42,649 nucleotides of DNA from Bacillus sp. FJAT-27251 (GTDB taxonomy: Bacteria > Bacillota > Bacilli > Bacillales > Cytobacillaceae). Below the pieces are notes generated by a model that was not told the origin of the DNA, did no database searches, and worked only from the letters and a program-made list of their open reading frames with translations. Location: assembly GCF_001273925.1 (NCBI RefSeq), contig NZ_LIGG01000001.1, forward strand, positions 2,814,837 through 2,857,485, written 5' to 3'. Below, piece by piece: positions 40,456 through 42,649 of the stretch (position 1 is its first letter; each line of letters begins with the position of its first letter). A program made the position numbers and the translations under genes.

Positions 40456-41430
40456 ATGAAATACCGAAACCTTGGGAACAGCGGGTTAAAGGTCAGTGAA
40501 ATAGGGCTGGGCAGCTGGCTCACCTATGGAAAGGCAGTTGGCAACGAAACGGCGCTGGAATGCATCCATAAAGCCTATGAACTGGGAATTAATTTTTTTG
40601 ACACAGCCAATGCGTACGAAGGCGGAAAAGCGGAGGAAGTTTTGGGAGAAGCTTTGAAGGACTATCACAGAAGCAGTTATGTGGTGGCAACTAAGGTGTT
40701 TTTTCCAATGGGTGATGGCCCAAACGACCGGGGGCTTTCACGGAAGCATATTTTTGAGCAATGCGATGCAAGCTTGAAAAGGCTTGGAGTCGAGTATATC
40801 GATCTTTATCAGTGCCACCGATTTGACCCGGAAGTACCAGTGGAGGAAACGCTCTATGCACTGGATGACCTGGTAAGGCAGGGGAAGATTCTCTATGCAG
40901 GGGTCAGTGAATGGAGTGCAGACCAGATCGAAAATGCCATTGAGGTTGGGAGAGCCAACCAGCTGCGGCCGCTTATTTCAAACCAGCCTATTTATAATAT
41001 GTTGGAGAGGTACATTGAGCAGGAAGTATTGCCTGTTTGTACAGAGAACGGCATTGGCCAAATTGTATTTTCCCCGCTGGCGCAAGGAGTATTGACAGGG
41101 AAATACAAGCCCAATGGAGAAAAGCCGGCCGGCAGCAGGGCCGCAAATGATTCTGTAAACGGGGTTATAAATAGTTATTTCAGAAATGATGTCCTGCAAA
41201 GTGTTCAACAGCTCAATGAATTGGCGGGTGAACTGGGCATGACCTTAAGCCAGCTGTCGCTCGCCTGGATCCTTCGCCATCCTGGAATCAGCTCGGCAAT
41301 CATCGGAGCAAGCCGGCCGCAGCAGATTGTGGAAAATGTCCAAGCGGTCAACATCGAACTTGATGATGCTGTTGTGGGGAAGATAGACGATATTTTAGAC
41401 AAGGTTAAGGAGTTTGCTCCTTTACGCTAG
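40456..41430 (+). CDS. aldo-keto reductase (324 aa)
   Basis: A (beta/alpha)8 NADPH-dependent reductase of the AKR6 / Kv-beta-like branch. The catalytic tetrad is Asp49 and Tyr54 (FFDTANAYEGG), Lys80 (VVATKVFF) and His121 (YQCHRFDP). The cofactor phosphate region near the end reads SSAIIGASRPQQIVEN. Length is typical. AAAGGGGGA lies before the ATG. It sits between the xylanase and AraM, so a role in pentose or aldehyde metabolism is possible, but the family acts on many carbonyls. Confidence 0.9.
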   Translation: MKYRNLGNSGLKVSEIGLGSWLTYGKAVGNETALECIHKAYELGINFFDTANAYEGGKAEEVLGEALKDYHRSSYVVATKVFFPMGDGPNDRGLSRKHIFEQCDASLKRLGVEYIDLYQCHRFDPEVPVEETLYALDDLVRQGKILYAGVSEWSADQIENAIEVGRANQLRPLISNQPIYNMLERYIEQEVLPVCTENGIGQIVFSPLAQGVLTGKYKPNGEKPAGSRAANDSVNGVINSYFRNDVLQSVQQLNELAGELGMTLSQLSLAWILRHPGISSAIIGASRPQQIVENVQAVNIELDDAVVGKIDDILDKVKEFAPLR

Positions 41431-41522
41431 ACAAGGACAAGAACGAATGGGAGAGTTTAGCTGAGAAGGAGCGCTCTCCCTTAAAATCCGTTATCCAATC
41501 CGAAAGAGAAGGGGCTTTGCAA

Positions 41523-42649
41523 ATGAGTATGAATATTGAAGAGATTATTGCCAAAGCAAAACGCTGCGACTGTGGAAACAGGCACTTTCCAATTCCGATT
41601 GAGGAGATCGTTGTTGGTTCAGAGGCATTGCCTCAATGTATTACGTTTCTTAAGGAAAGATCCTTTCGAAAAGCGGTCATTATTGCAGATGAACGAACCT
41701 TCAAGGCAGTTGGGAAAAAGCTTAAAACTATGATGGAAGAAGCTGGACTGGAGAGCTCGGTCTGTTTAATTGAAGGGGACAAGAACGGAGACGTGGTGGC
41801 CGATGAGGCCTCCCTTGTGCAGGCCCTGATCCACACTCCTAAGGACGCCGATGTCCTGATTGCCGCAGGCTCGGGCACTCTTCATGACATCACGCGCTTT
41901 TGCAGCGATAAAAGCGGAAAGCCTTTTATCTCGGTTCCTACAGCAGCCTCCGTCGACGGGTACACTTCCATGGGAGCCCCGATCATCGTTCGGGGAACAA
42001 AGAAAACCTTTCAGAGCGTCTCACCGATTGCGGTGTTCGCCGACCTAGAGGTGATTAAAAATGCTCCCAAAAACATGAGTGCTGCAGGCTTTGGGGATAT
42101 GCTCGCCAAAGTCACCTCTCTGGCTGACTGGAAATTCGGCCATTTGATTGGCAAAGAGCCTTATTGCCCCGTCGTAGCGGAATTGACAAGGGAAGCACTG
42201 GATTCCTGCATCCGCCATTCAGAGGAGATTGCCCGGGGGGATGAAGAGGGCATCAGGATTTTATTTCAAGGTCTTATTCTGTCGGGATTGGCCATGCTCC
42301 TATTCGGCCAATCCCACCCTGCTTCCGGAGGGGAACACCATTTGTCCCATTATTGGGAAATGGAATTTTTGCGGGAAGGGCGGCCGCAGATTTTGCATGG
42401 AGCCAAGGTAGGGGTGTCCATGCCGATCCTGGCGGAAATTTATAAGAGAGAAGTTGGCAAGCTGCTGGACAGCTCTGCATCAAAGGGCGGCCAAATTGAC
42501 AGAATCAAAGAATACGAAGGAGAAATTAATAGGATCCTCGAGGAAATTCCCTCCCCTGGCTATTTGCGGGGCCTGATTGAAAAGGCTGGCGGTGAAACCA
42601 GCCACGAGAAGCTCGGGATCAGCGACGCCCTGGTTTATGAGAGCCTAAA
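41523..42649 (+). CDS. egsA: sn-glycerol-1-phosphate dehydrogenase (AraM/EgsA type), cut by the right edge
   Basis: The frame is open for 375 codons to the window end, close to the usual 390-400, so only the last few residues are missing. NAD-binding and metal-site strings are present: AAGSGTLHDITRF, PTAASVDGYTSMGAP, AAGFGDMLAKVTSLADWKFG and the metal-binding ASGGEHHLSHYWEM. In Bacillus this enzyme makes glycerol-1-phosphate for heptaprenylglyceryl phosphate and is encoded in the arabinose operon as araM. The ATG at 41523 has GAAGGGG upstream; ATG at 41529 is an alternative. Its place after a xylanase gene fits an arabinoxylan-use locus continuing to the right. Confidence 0.88.
   Translation, partial: MSMNIEEIIAKAKRCDCGNRHFPIPIEEIVVGSEALPQCITFLKERSFRKAVIIADERTFKAVGKKLKTMMEEAGLESSVCLIEGDKNGDVVADEASLVQALIHTPKDADVLIAAGSGTLHDITRFCSDKSGKPFISVPTAASVDGYTSMGAPIIVRGTKKTFQSVSPIAVFADLEVIKNAPKNMSAAGFGDMLAKVTSLADWKFGHLIGKEPYCPVVAELTREALDSCIRHSEEIARGDEEGIRILFQGLILSGLAMLLFGQSHPASGGEHHLSHYWEMEFLREGRPQILHGAKVGVSMPILAEIYKREVGKLLDSSASKGGQIDRIKEYEGEINRILEEIPSPGYLRGLIEKAGGETSHEKLGISDALVYESL

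Overview
The window looks like chromosomal DNA of a Bacillaceae species (Bacillus, Neobacillus or Mesobacillus type). The signs are strong AGGAGG-like ribosome binding sites, frequent GTG and TTG starts, U-tract hairpin terminators, and Firmicute-type genes such as a proline symporter with its small partner protein, a Bacillus-type cysteine dioxygenase, AraM and Hcp. No rRNA, tRNA or CRISPR array was seen. Both ends cut genes: an unknown basic protein on the left and an AraM-type glycerol-1-phosphate dehydrogenase on the right.

Layout. 0-2.3 kb: an accessory stretch with a cut unknown gene, a small winged-helix-like gene and a 25-codon gene stub. 2.3-8 kb: cysteine dioxygenase with an EamA transporter, a DUF6904-like protein, a DUF4230 membrane protein, and putP with a 33-residue accessory protein. 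8.3-12.3 kb: a three-gene McrBC-type restriction operon (mcrB, mcrC and an unrecognised third gene), followed by a second DUF4230-like protein. 13.8-16.6 kb: a GNAT-like gene with an overlapping small gene, then hcp behind a promoter carrying an FNR/Rex-like palindrome. 17-19.6 kb: an IS1341-type TnpB-only element between two copies of a hairpin repeat. 19.7-22.7 kb: a reverse-strand operon for an aromatic or similar acid (FAD monooxygenase, Dabb protein, AAHS-type transporter). 23-28.5 kb: ATP-grasp ligase, iron-type alcohol dehydrogenase, and a MarR/MFS pair. 29-36.3 kb: a ureide/allantoin-type operon (GntR regulator, AllC-like amidohydrolase, M20 hydrolase, GltS-type transporter, a soluble NMT1-like protein, allantoinase). 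36.6-42.6 kb: a glycosyltransferase, a stub of a UDP-glucose dehydrogenase gene, a secreted GH10 xylanase, an aldo-keto reductase and AraM.

The most unusual signal is a composite repeat in four intergenic places (about 13.3, 24.0, 26.3 and 36.3 kb). It is built from a TGCCTGTCAC/GTGACAGGCA hairpin, a conserved leader ending in AAAATGAGT, and an ordered array of TAATGCTGGTA half-sites and TAATnCnAGTACTnGnATTA palindromes. At 36 kb it lies next to an intact glycosyltransferase gene. At 13.7 and 26.6 kb the same order is followed only by short remnants of that gene, and another remnant at 28.6 kb sits next to a lone TGCCTGTCAC motif and carries a 246-bp in-frame internal deletion. The unit therefore appears to have been copied several times and to have decayed to different degrees. 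The three-gene McrBC operon, whose third-gene 3' end recurs as a decayed copy at 26.2 kb, is the second point worth attention.
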